Part shown: piece after piece, positions 33,401 to 45,212 of the stretch
How positions within the stretch are numbered: the stretch's first letter is position 1
Layout: each line of letters begins with the position of its first letter
Source of the DNA: Erigeron canadensis
Taxonomy: Eukaryota > Streptophyta > Magnoliopsida > Asterales > Asteraceae
Direction of reading: 5' to 3'
DNA length: 64,000 nucleotides
Assembly (NCBI RefSeq): GCF_010389155.1
Contig: NC_057761.1
Coordinates: forward strand, 12,712,501 to 12,776,500
Translations under genes and position numbers: made by a program
The notes under the pieces: model-generated
Databases searched by the model: none
Told to the model about the DNA's origin: nothing
What the model saw: the letters and a program-made list of their open reading frames with translations, nothing else

Positions 33401-34449
33401 GGAACGACATCACTAGGCACACATCTCGTATTTGATCAGCCCCCATTACTCTCAAATCAAGTGAGTCATAGCCCCCTTTCAAACTCTTTTATGTGTTTTA
33501 CTTTCGGGGTGAAAAGCATGATAAATGAAACTACTTTCTATATATGCAATGTTTCTTGAAAGAGAGTTTGTTATATGAAATGATTCTTGATATATGAGTA
33601 TGAAATGATAATAAAGGATTTATGTGATGAGCTTGAGTTCTGTCAAACCGCGGCGTTCGGTACACTACTATTTACTCCGAAAGTGGAGGCCTGTAGTTAG
33701 TTAGTTGCGCAACTAGGTTTCGTCCGCCCACCCAAAGCGTACCGTTGGAAGGTTGGTTGCCTTCGTGACAACCTCCACTTCTAGTCTGGCCCCCGGGTGT
33801 TCTAACTACCTTAAGATAATCGGGCGTCTCCATGGCACGACCCATTATCATCATTGTTATTAATGTTACGGCACTTGATTGACAGCTTGTGCTATGAATT
33901 GAATTATTGAATTGTAATCGGACTTGAATAAAATGGTAGTAGTAGTGGCTCAAGCATATACTCATCTAAGATAATGGAATTAGACCCTTGTGGTCATATG
34001 ACAAGGATTTATTTACATGGGTTAAAAGTGAGTTGAACAAACGTTTATCAAAGGATTAATTGGAAATGTTCATGGAAATTGGTGATTCCTAATTTATTTC
34101 GTAATGATATGTATATATGCTTATTGTATTAGTTAAAAACCTATGAACTCACTCAACTCTCGTAGTTGACACTTTTTCTTCCTGCTTTTCAGGTTTAGAG
34201 CAGTAGGTTTGCCTATGGACTGCTTTTGGACATTGTGTTTGCATGGTGAACGAAGACTTATAATGCAAACAAGTTTATCTTTTATTTCGGATTTGGACTT
34301 ATGTTATGATTTTTAATAATTTACTTTGAACTATGTAATCGTTTAATTTGGAATGGTTTTAAGACTTTAATTAAGACGTTTTCCATTTAATCTTTTGTAC
34401 CATGTCGTTCTGTGGCATCTCGTGTTTCCGCCGTAGTCGGGGTGTTACA
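30495..34449 (+). mobile_element. Tekay-type solo LTR (~4 kb) with 5-bp target duplication
   Basis: The element starts TTTAACAACC (expected TGTAACAACC, second base mutated) and ends TCGGGGTGTTACA. A perfect target duplication, TTTAA, flanks it at 30490-30494 and 34450-34454. The duplication splits a codon run of the copia gag-spacer, and the spacer frame is continuous across the site if one duplicate is discounted. No internal repeat of either end is present, so this is a solo LTR of 3955 bp. It resembles the copy at 20989-24966 throughout and the Tekay LTR at 39612-41438 in its 3' part. Small frames within (30997-31239, 31176-31461, 33672-33965) are not supported. 32640-33240 is very AT-rich. 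Confidence 0.85.
31110..31144 (+). repeat. Poly-C runs (C10 and C16)
   Basis: Ten C bases at 31110-31119, then ATGAGGCCG, then sixteen C bases at 31129-31144. The aligned place in the related LTR near 21555-21590 has only short C runs. On the minus strand this is a G-rich tract able in principle to form a quadruplex. Confidence 0.8.
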
Positions 34450-36237
34450 TTTAAGTTATTAGAAAAGTGTCATAATTTAGAAAAGAACATTCTTGATCTT
34501 GAAAAAGCCAATCAAGATCTTGAAATTCAAAAGACCAATGAGTGGCTTCGTGCAAATGCGAGACAAATGGATGTTCATATTTTGAATAAGAAGCTTCAAT
34601 AAGCTACACCAAAAACAATTGAACTCGAAAAAAAAGTTTCTGATTTAAATCACAATTGTTTTCTAAAAGGCATTGAGATTGAAAACCTTGAAAAGCAAGT
34701 TGAGGAACTTAAAAAGAATATACTTTTCTATCAAGAAAAGTTGTACAAAGTTGAACAAAATCCTCTCTTGGATTTCACAGTCTATTTCAATAAATCAAAA
34801 ATTGATAGATCGGAACTTCTTCTTAGGTTGGGATTTGAGAATATCACTCCATTGCAAAAAGCCAAAGACAAGATTGAACCCTTGTAAGATGAAAAGTTTT
34901 TGAGACTTGGTATGGTTCAACAATTCGTTCGTCCATTGGATGACGAATTTGAGACTGATGAAGTTGAGAAAATTCAAAACAATAAATTTTTGGTTAATTA
35001 TGATGCCATCAATACTTCTTACAAAACGAAAAAGTTATCAATTTTTGAATTAGAAGAGATTGCGTCTAATTTTCAAAACCAAGAATCTGTCGTTTCCCCA
35101 CCTAAACCAACTAAATTGTATGTTCCATCCACAATTTTGGAAAAACAAATAGAAGGTTTACAACAAAAGGTGGAATCTCAACAAAACCTTATCAATAATC
35201 TACAGTCTCAAAGTCCGAATTCGAAGAATGAATCAGTTGTTGTGGATATCAAGAAAGTTTGTGTGAATGTTTCTACTCAAACTGAACTAAATCCCTTAGT
35301 AGATCATTTCACTCAAACTATCTGTGATTCATCTACAAATTCATCCACCTAAACAGTGACTGATTGTTTTGCATGTACTTGTCAAACTACTGCTACTTCC
35401 ATAACTGCAAATTATGTGCAATCTGATTTATCTGATAAAGATCTTGCGCATAACTTAGTTTTGATATGGTACTTTTATCGGTTTTTCACATGCGAAAATG
35501 TTGATGAGCTAGTTGTTCACCCTAAGCCTAGTGCTAGTATAGGTGTTGAAACTTCTACTCAATTCTCTTGTGAAACTAAAGATGCGTCAGTCCAAGTTGA
35601 TCTTATTTCTGACGCTAACTGTGATGTGATGTTGGACAACAAGATTCCTGATTTTTCTAAATTTTCAAAAGAATTCTGAAAAGATAATTTTGATAAATTC
35701 ATGGAGGGAGAATATGTTTTTGACTCAGAAACTGAGAAAAAGATTGAATCTATCAAAATCAAAACTGAAATAAAAAAGGAATCTCAAAAACCAAAATCAT
35801 TGTCCAAAGCTCCAACGTCATATTACTTCAAGGAACGAGTTAAACCCAAACTCGTCAAAATTGAACAAAAGACCCCTACCCCTCCAAATTCTGTCAAACA
35901 TGTCAAAAAGAAACAAGTTGAGACCTCACCAAGACCAAGGTATCACAAAGTGAAACTTCCAAAAGACAATACCAATGCTTCTTCGTCTAACTCTCAATCT
36001 AGTTCATTACCTAAGGTGTCTAAGTCTAGCTCAGTGTTGCTAAATAAGGACACATCGAATGGTTCAACTAGATATAGGGATAGATATGGATGGTTTTCAC
36101 ATGACAAACCTAAGAAGCAAGAAGTTTCCTCAACCCCAAAAGAGACCAAAAAGATGAAAATGTTTAAACCCCTCATTCTAATCTTCTTAGTGTCAATTCA
36201 ACAGGTGGAAAGACCAATTGGGTTCCTAAGTCATTAG
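34450..36237 (+). pseudogene. SIRE-like copia spacer: coiled coil, QT motifs, basic tail
   Basis: This continues the polyprotein after the solo LTR. The coiled coil begins KCHNLEKNILDLEKANQDLE and runs with stops near 34600, 34887 and 35350. A middle section has QT motifs (VSTQTELN near 35270, FTQTICD near 35310, TSTQFSC near 35552, ASVQVDL near 35586). The tail is Lys/Ser-rich and includes a RYRDRYGWFS block also seen as KYKDQYGWLS in the minus-strand copy. The function is unknown; spacers of this type lie between nucleocapsid and protease. They could be part of the particle or a separate protein after processing. Confidence 0.75.
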
Positions 36238-37150
36238 AACCTAAGATCAGTATTAAGCAAGAATGGTTATTGATGGTGTGCTTGTTAATGCTCATATTGA
36301 TTCTAAAGCATGTTTGTATGCAATTCCTAAATTATACCCCCTGCCTGTATTAACTAACCACAAAGGACCCGTCTTTAAGTGGGTACCTAAAGTCGGTTAA
36401 AATCTTTGATTGCAGGAAATAACCATCTGTGTATGGATACTCGATTCCGGGTGTTCAAAGCACATGACTGGCAATAAATCATTGCTCAAGAACTTTGTTG
36501 AAAGGTTCATGGGAACTGTTCGTTTCGGAAACAACAACTTCGCTCCTATTCTAGGTTATGGAGATATTAAAAGAAATGGAATTGTCATTAAGAAAGTTCA
36601 TTATGTTGAAGGTTTGAGTCATAATCTGTTCAGTGTTGGACAATTCTGTGACAACAATCTTCAAGTTCTTTTTCGAAAGTCCCTTTGCAAAGTCCAAACT
36701 CTAGATGGAGTTGATATCCTCTGCGGAGATCGTGGTGATAACCTTTTTATGGTTAATCTTGATGATAACCAACCAACTGATAACATCTGTCTTGTTTCAA
36801 AAGCTACTTCGAAGAATTCTTGGTTGTGGCATAGAAGGCTTTCTCACTTGAATTATCAAACCATCAATGCTTTAGTCAACAAGCAGCTTGTTGAAGGCTT
36901 GCCTGACTACAAGTATGAAAGTGAGCATGTCTGTCCTTCTTGTGCAGTTGGGAAGATCAAAAGAACTTCTCATAAACCAAAGAAAATTCCACACACTTTG
37001 GCACCTCTTCATTTGCTTCACATGGATCTTTGTGGACCTATGAAAGTACAAAGTCGAAACGGGAAGAGATACATTCTGGTTATCGTTGATGATTTTTCAA
37101 GATATACTTGGGTGAAGTTTCTCAATAGAACTCAGGCTTTAATGATGATG
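36238..37150 (+). pseudogene. pol: SIRE-like copia protease and integrase N-terminus
   Basis: A linker with GPVFKWVPK precedes the protease, whose active site WILDSGCSKHMTGN is intact. The pre-integrase zinc region follows (WLWHRRLSHLNYQTINALV, CPSCAVGKIKR). The first catalytic block is present (HMDLCGPMKVQSRNGKRYI, VDDFSRYTWVKFL). The frame then leaves the family at about 37125. The second Asp and the Glu of the integrase core are missing, because the sequence jumps to the RT linker region. This is an internal deletion of most of integrase. Confidence 0.85.
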
Positions 37151-37209
37151 ATGTTGATATTCATCAACAAAATCTTCTTCCTCATGACAACAAATGGTCA
37201 CGTATGCGC

Positions 37210-38841
37210 AGAGATCATCCTACAGAGCAGATAATTGGAGATCCACAAGCTGGTGTTACTACCCGTACTTCAGTCAATGAGTGTCTTGTTGCACTTTCAC
37301 TGAGTAACATCGAACCCAAAACAGTCTCTGAAGCTCTTAGTGATCCAGAGTAGGTTAAAGCGATGCAAGATGAACTAGCTCAGTTTGAAAGGCTGAAGGT
37401 ATGGAGGTTGCTTCCAAATCCGAGGAAAGAAGAACCAATTGGCACTAAGTGGATTTTCAAGAATAAGAAGGATGAAAATGGAGTTGTAGTAAGGAACAAA
37501 GCTTGATCAGTCGTGAAGGGTTATTGCCAACAACCTGGTATAGACTTCGACGAAACTTTCGCTCCTGTTGCAAGAATGGAGGCCATTCGCATATTCTTAG
37601 CTTATGCTGCATTCAGAAATTTCACAGTGTTTCAAATGGATGTAAAGACAGCGTTCTTGAATGGTGAGCTCAAAGAAGAGGTTTACGTGGAGCAACCTGA
37701 AGGTTTTGTTGATTCTCAGAGACCAAATCATGTCTACAGGTTAGACAAGGCTCTCTATGGTTTGAAGCAAGCACCCCGAGCATGGTATGATTCCTTAACT
37801 ACTTTCTTACTTAAAGGAGGCTTTACCAAAGGCACTATTGACCCTACCTTGTTTATTCGTAAGCAAGGTAAGCATGTTTTACTTGTCCAAATATATGTTG
37901 ATGACATTATTTTTTGGTCAACCAGTCAAACTTTTTGCCGAAACTTTTCATCTCTAATGGTCAATCATTTTTAAATGAGCATGATTGGGGAAATGAACTA
38001 CTTTTTGGGTCTACAAATCAAACAATTACCAACTGGTATTTTTATATCACAAGGTAAGTACATTAAAGATATGTTGAAAAAGTTTGATATGACTTCATGT
38101 TCTTCAATTTCAACCCCAATGGCTGCTCGTACAAACATTAATGCTGATAAAAATGGGAAACCATTTGACCAGAAGAGATATAGAAGTATGATTGGTTCAT
38201 TGTTGTACCTTACAGCATCTTGCCCAGATATAATGTTTGCAACATGTATGTGTACTAGGTATCAAGCTGCTCCGACGGATTTACATTACCAAGCAGTGAA
38301 ACGAAATTTTCCTTATTTGAAGGGTACACCCAATCTTGGTCTCTGGTATCCAAGGGATACTGGATTCAATTTAACTGCCTATTCAGATGCAGATCATGCA
38401 GGTTGTAAGCTTGATTGCAAGAGCACATCTGGTACTTTACAATTCTTAGGTGATAAGATTGTAAGTTGGTCATCCAAGAAGCAAAACTGTGTGTCACTGT
38501 CAACTGCTGAAACTGAATATGTGGCTGCGGCTAGTTGTTTTGCTCAAGTGTTATGGATGAAAACACAACTTACCGATTATGGTCTAAATTTTGATTGCGT
38601 CCCTCTCTATTGTGATTCGCAAAGTGCCATTGCAATTGCTATCAGCTCAGTAAACCACTCTCGTTCAAAGCACATTGATGTTAGATATCATTTTCTCAAA
38701 GATCACATTGAGAAAGGTGACATTGTGCTCTACTTCGTGGGAACTGATTACCAACTCGCTGATTTGTTCACTAAACCACTGGATGAAAAGAGGTTTAACT
38801 TTCTAATCTCTAAACTTGGTATGTTGAATTTTGATCCTTGA
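37210..38841 (+). pseudogene. pol: SIRE-like copia reverse transcriptase and RNase H
   Basis: RT starts near EPKTVSEALSDPE with TAG at 37351-37353 where Trp is usual. A second stop, TGA at 37504-37506, replaces a likely Arg codon. The frame 37513-37974 holds [54 protein letters not shown] and an intact YVDDII. TAA at 37972-37974 interrupts before MSMIGEMNYFLG. The last frame, 37975-38841, completes RT and a full RNase H (AYSDADHAGCKLDCKSTSG, STAETEYVAAASC, DVRYHFLKDHIEKG, YQLADLFTKPL). Apart from three stops this is nearly full length. Confidence 0.9.
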
Positions 38842-39611
38842 ATCACTTTACCATTGAAGGAATTCTTGATACATTTTTCAGAAAATTAAAAATTGAAAAG
38901 ATAAAATCAAATACAAAAGTAAAAAATTTTTTATATTTCAACTTGGTAAGTTTTTTTATGGCCTGCATATATTCTATATGCAACCCGTTCTTCATTGAGC
39001 TATTTATTTCAAAATGGCTTATGCATACTCTGTGCATAACCCGTTCTTAATTGAAATTATTTATATTGAAATTGTTTGTATAAATTCATGTTGTTATACA
39101 TATAGATTGATATAAGATAACGCGGAATTGAACGCCTTTGTGTACTTCCAAGTGGAATTAGTCATCCTTACTTGAAAATGTGTCATGCTACGGTAATTAA
39201 CTAGAACATATCATGTATCCTCCTTTCATATTACATGATTATTATTATTAAGACCAAATAACAAAAATGGAGTTTTCTTCCTTTTTCCAAATACGTAAGC
39301 TAATAATAATCCCAATCTATAATATTTGATCATCTTTTATCCTTAAAACTATTAATAACCTTGATAATCTAACATCAATAACTAGATATATATATATAAA
39401 GTTTGGTACACAAGAATTAGCCTTGCACCTTTTCCTTTGAATCTGTTCGAGACTACAAAAAAAAAAAAAGAAAAAAAAGAAAAGAAAAGAGTAGCCTTGA
39501 GTTTGTATTTACATCATCTTGTTGGTAAGCTCCTTGTGGTCAAATTTCTAGCTCTTATTTGTCTATTTTTATTACAAGTCACCACTTATAACTAGTGTTA
39601 AAATATTGTTC
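38842..39611 (+). other. Copia 3' untranslated region and unassigned flank
   Basis: The region after the RNase H stop matches 6919-7160 in landmarks (GCATAACCCGTTCTT near 39030, ATTGAACGCCTTTGTGTAC near 39127). A poly-A/G tract lies at 39457-39491. No polypurine tract or 3' LTR of the copia element is recognised before the Tekay LTR begins, so the end is deleted or too diverged. Overlapping small frames at 38838-39050 are not genes. Confidence 0.55.
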
Positions 39612-41438
39612 CTGGACTAAATGATCTAGATGCTTATATGTAAATAAATGATAATAAATTTTGTTTGTGCACATAATTTAACAACATGGATTTATACGTG
39701 GAAACTAGTCTAGATAAGTGCTAACATTCTGATTTTAAGTAAGTAGATATAGTGTGTCATATGTGGGTTAATTACGTGAAGTCATGCATAGTCGAATAAA
39801 TGCGCGTGAACTGCTTGCAAGTAAAAAGCGAACAAATGATTTCATATCAAAACATACCCATAGACGGATAGACCTATTGTTAGGCAATATTTACAGATGG
39901 AGCTTTATGACACCTAATTACATCGAAATATTTAAGCTATATGTAACATGTATGTAATTGGTATGTATTATGGTGATTGGAACTATGTGCATCCAATTTG
40001 TTAATAAAATATATATGGGTAACTGCCTTGTTGGGTTGAATTATTTAGACAAGTACATACAGAAACATCACCAAACATCTTACAAAACTATAGTAGAAAT
40101 GTATAGATGTACATGAAACATGGTGGTTACTACATGATATAGTAACATGATATACGTAAAAATGTATCAAAGAAAATCATGTCATGTGGGCATTATTTAA
40201 GATAACAATGTTACTATGTGTGCATTAAGTAGGCTGTATGTATGTATATACATTTCATTATGTAAAAGTTACTACGTACTACTAATAATAATAACAACAA
40301 TGATAATAAGTCCATAATGTAAATATCTATTCATTTCCTTTTTAGTGCGAGTATTAACGTGATATCCTTATAATCTGAATCAAGTGGTGATTTAAACTTT
40401 ACAACATAAACTTACATAAAAAGATATTCAAATTGGTAATGGCATTTCGAAAGACATGAGTCTTTAGGTGTAGGGTTTTTAGTGTGAGACTTGAACCTCA
40501 CCAACGTGCTTATATGACTAGGTTTAGACGTTCGTGGACGTTGACTCTCTCACCCCATACTTGTTAATATATAAGACGTTATCTCAAGGTGAGTTCATAG
40601 CCCCTTTTAATTTACTGCTTTCTAAATTCGGAGTGAAAGGCATGATTTTATTATTAAATCTTGGTTGATCATATTTGTATATATTTAACATTTTTAGATT
40701 TATTTATATTTTTGTTGAACTGATAGACATATTTTAAGCTTTTGAACTTGTCATAGACTTTTAGACATATTTTTGTATACTTGTACGTTATTGCATGAGT
40801 TCTAACACTTTAAGTCCCTTAGACATTCACATTACTATTAACATTATGCCGTAGATATTATGGGATAGCGCTATCTAGGGTCAGACCAGCCCTCATTTAC
40901 ACTGCTCAGTGGGTGCATGGTATCTTTAGATCCTATTCATACGATGTTAGAGTATGAATCCTCATAGGGCACAGTCGGTCAAGCAGTTTAGTATTGGCCT
41001 CATTGCAATTGACAGCTCAAGAATACTAAATGTCTAGACTTAATCAACCATTTATATTATTTATGTACATTGACTAAGCATATTCTTTTAAACAAGTTGA
41101 CATGGAACCTGAAAACCTATGGACTCGCTCAACTATTTTTAGTTGATTCCTTTTTATTCGCGTGCCTTTCAGGAAATCGTTAGTAAGGTCAGCTCTTGCA
41201 AAGACGTTTCAGACTCGTACCTCGTCAAGATATATTGTTCTCTAGTTCATTGTATAGTCTTTGGTATGTTTCAGATCATGTATCTTGTCTACTCTAGTCT
41301 TTTGTTATGGGACTTTTCGGTAGAGTGTGATCCACCTTTTGTACTTCTTGTAATATAATTGTGTGTTATGATCTATTGACTTGTGCTATGTACTATATAT
41401 CTGTTGCATCCTGTATTCCACCTTAGCGGGGTATTACA
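39612..41438 (+). repeat. 5' LTR of Tekay-type element
   Basis: It matches the 3' copy from GGACTAAATGATCTAG (39614 against 47121) to GGGGTATTACA (41438 against GGGGTGTTACA at 48381). It contains 39819-40384, which is absent from the 3' copy. The true start is uncertain; TGTTCCTGGACTAAATG at 39608 is one candidate. The 3' third shares CATAGCCCC and CCTTTCAGG blocks with the solo LTR at 30495-34449. A frame at 41143-41358 is not a gene. Confidence 0.75.
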
Positions 41439-41444
41439 GAAAAA

Positions 41445-41457
41445 TGGTATCAGAGCC
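41445..41457 (+). other. Primer binding site of Tekay-type element
   Basis: TGGTATCAGAGCC, the standard initiator tRNA-Met complement, six bases after the LTR end. Confidence 0.9.
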
Positions 41458-41756
41458 AAGGTGATAGTGAACACCGAGTTTCCCTGTGGAAAACTCGAGC
41501 TATAACTTCATCTTCTTGTCGAGTCGAACATTAACTTAGAGTAGTTAGATCGAGCGTTTTACACTTTTACCAAAGTTAGACGTAGCTTGATCACCTACGT
41601 CTATAAAAGGCTCGATGTAATTAACCTAGGATTATGTTCAAATTTAGTTTCCTTTCATTTGGATTCTAATCTAAGGCATATCGTTCATCTAATCTTCTTG
41701 CTTAACTTAACTTACTCGGACACTAATCGATTTCTTTTCTTGAAACAGTTGAATCA

Positions 41757-42474
41757 TGTCTCCTAATCCTAGAGCTCTAAGCTCCTCTGGTCTATCTGGA
41801 TACTACCCTGGACACATTAAACCTAAACAGCCTTAGCCATTTCAGGAAGAGGAACCAGAAGTAGAGCCTACAGAAAACCCAATCGACGATGAAGAAGAGC
41901 CTACGGAAGACGATGAAAATGAACAAGAAGTTAGCAATGCTGGAATCGTCGCTCGTATCAAAAGCCACACGCCTGAACCACTCTCTAGACTGCCATCTCC
42001 CAGGAGTCCTCCTCAAGAAAGAATGGTGGTACACATTATACCCTCGGTGGTACACATCAGTCAGTGACCCATCCAAGGGATGGTGCTATCTACCGTTATT
42101 CATTTGATCGTTATATTCATGAGCAGGAGATGAGGCGAAGAATGGAAAACGGAGAATGTTCCTCTCGGGGAGTCCCTAATATCTCAATGCCACCTCTTGC
42201 GGGTATGACGAGTGTAGAACGTGATCGAGTAGAGGCAATGGCTATCGCTTTTGCTGATTGTAGAGAGGCAGTAAGGAGCCATAATCGAATTCTGGACCAA
42301 AATTGGGGAATGATGAGACGGGTTGACGAGCACTCGTTGCTTGCTTTGAGGACTGCGATTGAAGGGAGAGAAGAACAACAAATGATGCGATGGTTGGTCA
42401 TAACAGTTGTAGTTGTTGAAGCCATCTGTTTATCTATGATGTGGTCTGTTATCTTGATGCTCCACAACTTGTAA
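41757..42474 (+). pseudogene. Extra ORF between LTR and gag, with C-terminal membrane-like segment
   Basis: About 240 codons in two frames. Frame 1 starts at 41757 (MSPNPRALSSSGLSG), has a TAG at 41834, then an acidic stretch (EEPEVEPTENPIDDEEEPT) and a Pro/Arg part (PLSRLPSPRSPPQE). A frameshift near 42060 leads to frame 2 (42064-42474). This carries YRYSFDRYIHEQEMRRRMEN, a helical region (about 42220-42380) and a C-terminal hydrophobic run, WLVITVVVVEAICLSMMWSV, ending LMLHNL. The hydrophobic run would suit a tail-anchored membrane protein. I do not recognise a family. It lies 300 bp after the primer binding site and about 300 bp before gag. Confidence 0.55.
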
Positions 42475-42769
42475 TATCAGATATTAGGTCAACTTTTGTC
42501 CTGTATAGTTTATATATTAGCATAGCTACCACAAACTTGTGTATCATAGTCTAAATCATGTATTGTACTGTCTTTGACATCTATGAATGGATACATGATT
42601 GCCTTTTGTATATACTCGTGTCAGTTCATCTAATAATATCTGTAATATACCAGGACTTTAGTATAACCTTTAGACATCTTCTAAAAATTAATTGACAGGA
42701 ATTTAAAGTCCAATTGATATATAGACTTACCTTACCAAACAACACTTTCTTGTTCATCGTAGACTAATG

Positions 42770-44073
42770 GAATCGATAACCCAAGATGTGGGGCAATGAA
42801 ATGGAGATCAACCTGACAAAATTTCCGAGCAAATAACTCAACAATTAAATGCCACCTTGCCGAGTTTAATTACTAGAATCACAGAAAGTGTCAATGAGAA
42901 CGTTGTTGCAACTCTTAATAAGCCCTTAAATACAAATGAAGGAGGTGATAAGGATAAAGGAGTCACAATCAATCATGAGGAAGAAAGAGTTCCCGCTAAA
43001 AATGATAAAGGATGTACTTTTACTAATTGTAAGGGGAAGAGGGAGCAGTAGGACTTCTCTCATGGTTTGAAAGCATGGAGGCTGTAATCCATATTAGTCG
43101 TTATAGGGAAGGGGATAAAGTGGAGTATGCGACTAGTTAGTTCCAAAAGCGAGCCCTAGCATGGTAGAACATTCAAATTGAGGAACATGGACGTGAAAAT
43201 CTTTACAAACTTACTTGGAAGGAACTAAAAGAATTGATGTTGAAAGAGTACTGACCCCAGGATGCATTGCAAAAGCATGAAGCTGAATTTTGGGAGCTGA
43301 AGATGACTAGCATAGTTGTTGATGATTATACTACTCATTTTAATGAATTGCTTAGATTGGTGCCACATATGGCATCAAAAGAAGAAAAGCGAGTAGATCG
43401 GTATGTATGGGGACTTTTACCAGAGATTCGAACAATGATCACAATGACGCGACCAGCAACTGCGTATGATGCAACAAGTTTAGCTAAGAGTGTCGTTAGT
43501 GATTTAGTTCGGGCTGGTATATTGAAGGAAGGTCCAAAAAGGAAGCTTGAGGCACCATCTGGAAGTAGAAGTGGATACAATAATAATAAGAGGCAAAATA
43601 TATCAAGGAACTTTGTTATCACTACCACTACCACTACCACTGAGCCCCGAAAGTACGTGGGTCCACACCCACAATGCCAAAAATGTAAACTTCACCATGT
43701 GGGGGACTGTCCTACTTGCCACAAATGTAAAAAGATTGGACATACTGCTAAATTTTGTAGAAATGAAGCTCTAGTTAATGATGGAGGAAAGAGGGCTTGC
43801 TATGAATGTGGTAGTCAAGATCACCTGAGAAATGCTTGCCCGAAAAGGAACATAATTCAAGGCAATCAAGCTAGGAATCAAGTGGGACAACAAGGGAATC
43901 ATAGAGGAATGGCAAGGGGCCGTGCTTTTGTTTTGCAAGCTGATGAAGCAGGTAAAGATCCCAATGTGGTAGTCAATACGTTTCTTTTAAACAATCAATT
44001 TGCTTTTATGTTATTTGATTCCGGTGTTGAACGAAGTTTTGTGTCTTTGGAGTTTAGACCTTTACTTAGTTAG
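42770..44073 (+). pseudogene. gag: Tekay-type gag and start of protease
   Basis: The start MESITQDVGQ at 42770 is followed by a stop. The frame 42857-43051 contains LPSLITRITESVNENVVATL and ends near a damaged capsid region (43050-43260, several stops). 43267-44073 gives the capsid C-terminal part (YTTHFNELLRLVPHMASKEE, RYVWGLLPEIRTMI). Two intact CCHC knuckles follow: CHKCKKIGHTAKFC and CYECGSQDHLRNAC. The protease active-site loop reads FDSGVERSFVS (usual FDTGA-RSFVS), and the frame ends at TAG 44071-44073. Confidence 0.85.
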
Positions 44074-45212
44074 AAATCTGTCAATTAGAAGAAACGTACG
44101 TGGTAGAGTATGCTAACGATCAAAATTTTGAAACTAAAGATATAGTTAGGGATTGCTCTTTGGAGTTAGATAACAAGAAATTTGACATAGACTTGATTCC
44201 AGTTGAATTGAGTAGTTTTGACGTAGTAGTAGGAATGGACTGGTTATCCAAGGTTCACGCTGATATTGGATGCTTCGAAAAGGTGATTCGCATACCCCTC
44301 CAAGATGGAAAGACCCTCATTGTGCAAGGTGACAAACCCAAAGGTGAATTGAAAATTATTTCAACCATGAAAATTCGTAAATATATGAGAAAAGGATGCC
44401 ATGCATTCTTAGCTCAAGTGGTTGATAAAATGTCTGATAAAAAGAATCTTCAAGACGTACCCATTGTCAGAGACTTTTCTGATGTATTTCTAGACGATCT
44501 ACCTGGTCTTCCTCCATTTAGTCAAGTTGAATTTCGAATAGATCTTGTTCCGGGAGCCGTGCCGGTAGCAAAATCCCCATATCGCCTAGCACCATCAGAG
44601 ATGCAAGAATTGTCAAGACAACTACAAGAATTGCTAGACAAAGGGTTTATTCGGCCAAGCTCGTCACCTTGGGGAGCTCCTATCTTGTTTGTGATAAAGA
44701 AGGATGGGTCAATGCGGATGTGCATCGATTATCGGGAGTTAAATAAACTCACAATCAAAAACCGTTACCCTTTACCGCGTATTGACGATCTTTTTGATCA
44801 ATTACAAGGCGCCTCATATTTTTCCAAGATCGACCTTCGATCTGGATACCATCAATTGAGAGTTAGAGACGAAGATATCCCAAAGACAGCTTTTCGAACT
44901 CGCTACGGACATTATGAGTTCTTGGTTATGCCATTTGGGCTAACCAATGCTCCAGCTGTATTTATGGACATGACGAACATGATTTGTCAACCCTATCTCG
45001 ATAACTTTGTCATTATCTTTATAGACGACATCTTGATTTACTCTCGGAGTAAAGCAAATCATGAAGTACATTTGAAGACGATTCTAAAATTGCTTCAAGA
45101 CGAAAAATTATATGCAAAGTTTTCAAAATGTGAATTTTGGATTCGTCAAGTACAATTCCTCAGTCATGTGGTTAATGAGAAGGGTATTCATGTAGACCCG
45201 ACCAAAAATTGA
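44074..45212 (+). pseudogene. pol: Tekay-type protease remainder and reverse transcriptase
   Basis: The protease second half has [21 protein letters not shown] follows with [73 protein letters not shown] and [15 protein letters not shown]. The catalytic box is FIDDIL, the usual gypsy variant. It runs through [19 protein letters not shown] to a frameshift at about 45205, where the family continues into RNase H. Length and motif order are normal; this is the best-preserved RT in the window. Confidence 0.9.

Noticed and set aside
43335..43640. 101-codon minus-strand frame with a poly-Val stretch
   Set aside because: Shadow of the Tekay gag frame; the Val run is the complement of an ACC repeat encoding Thr.
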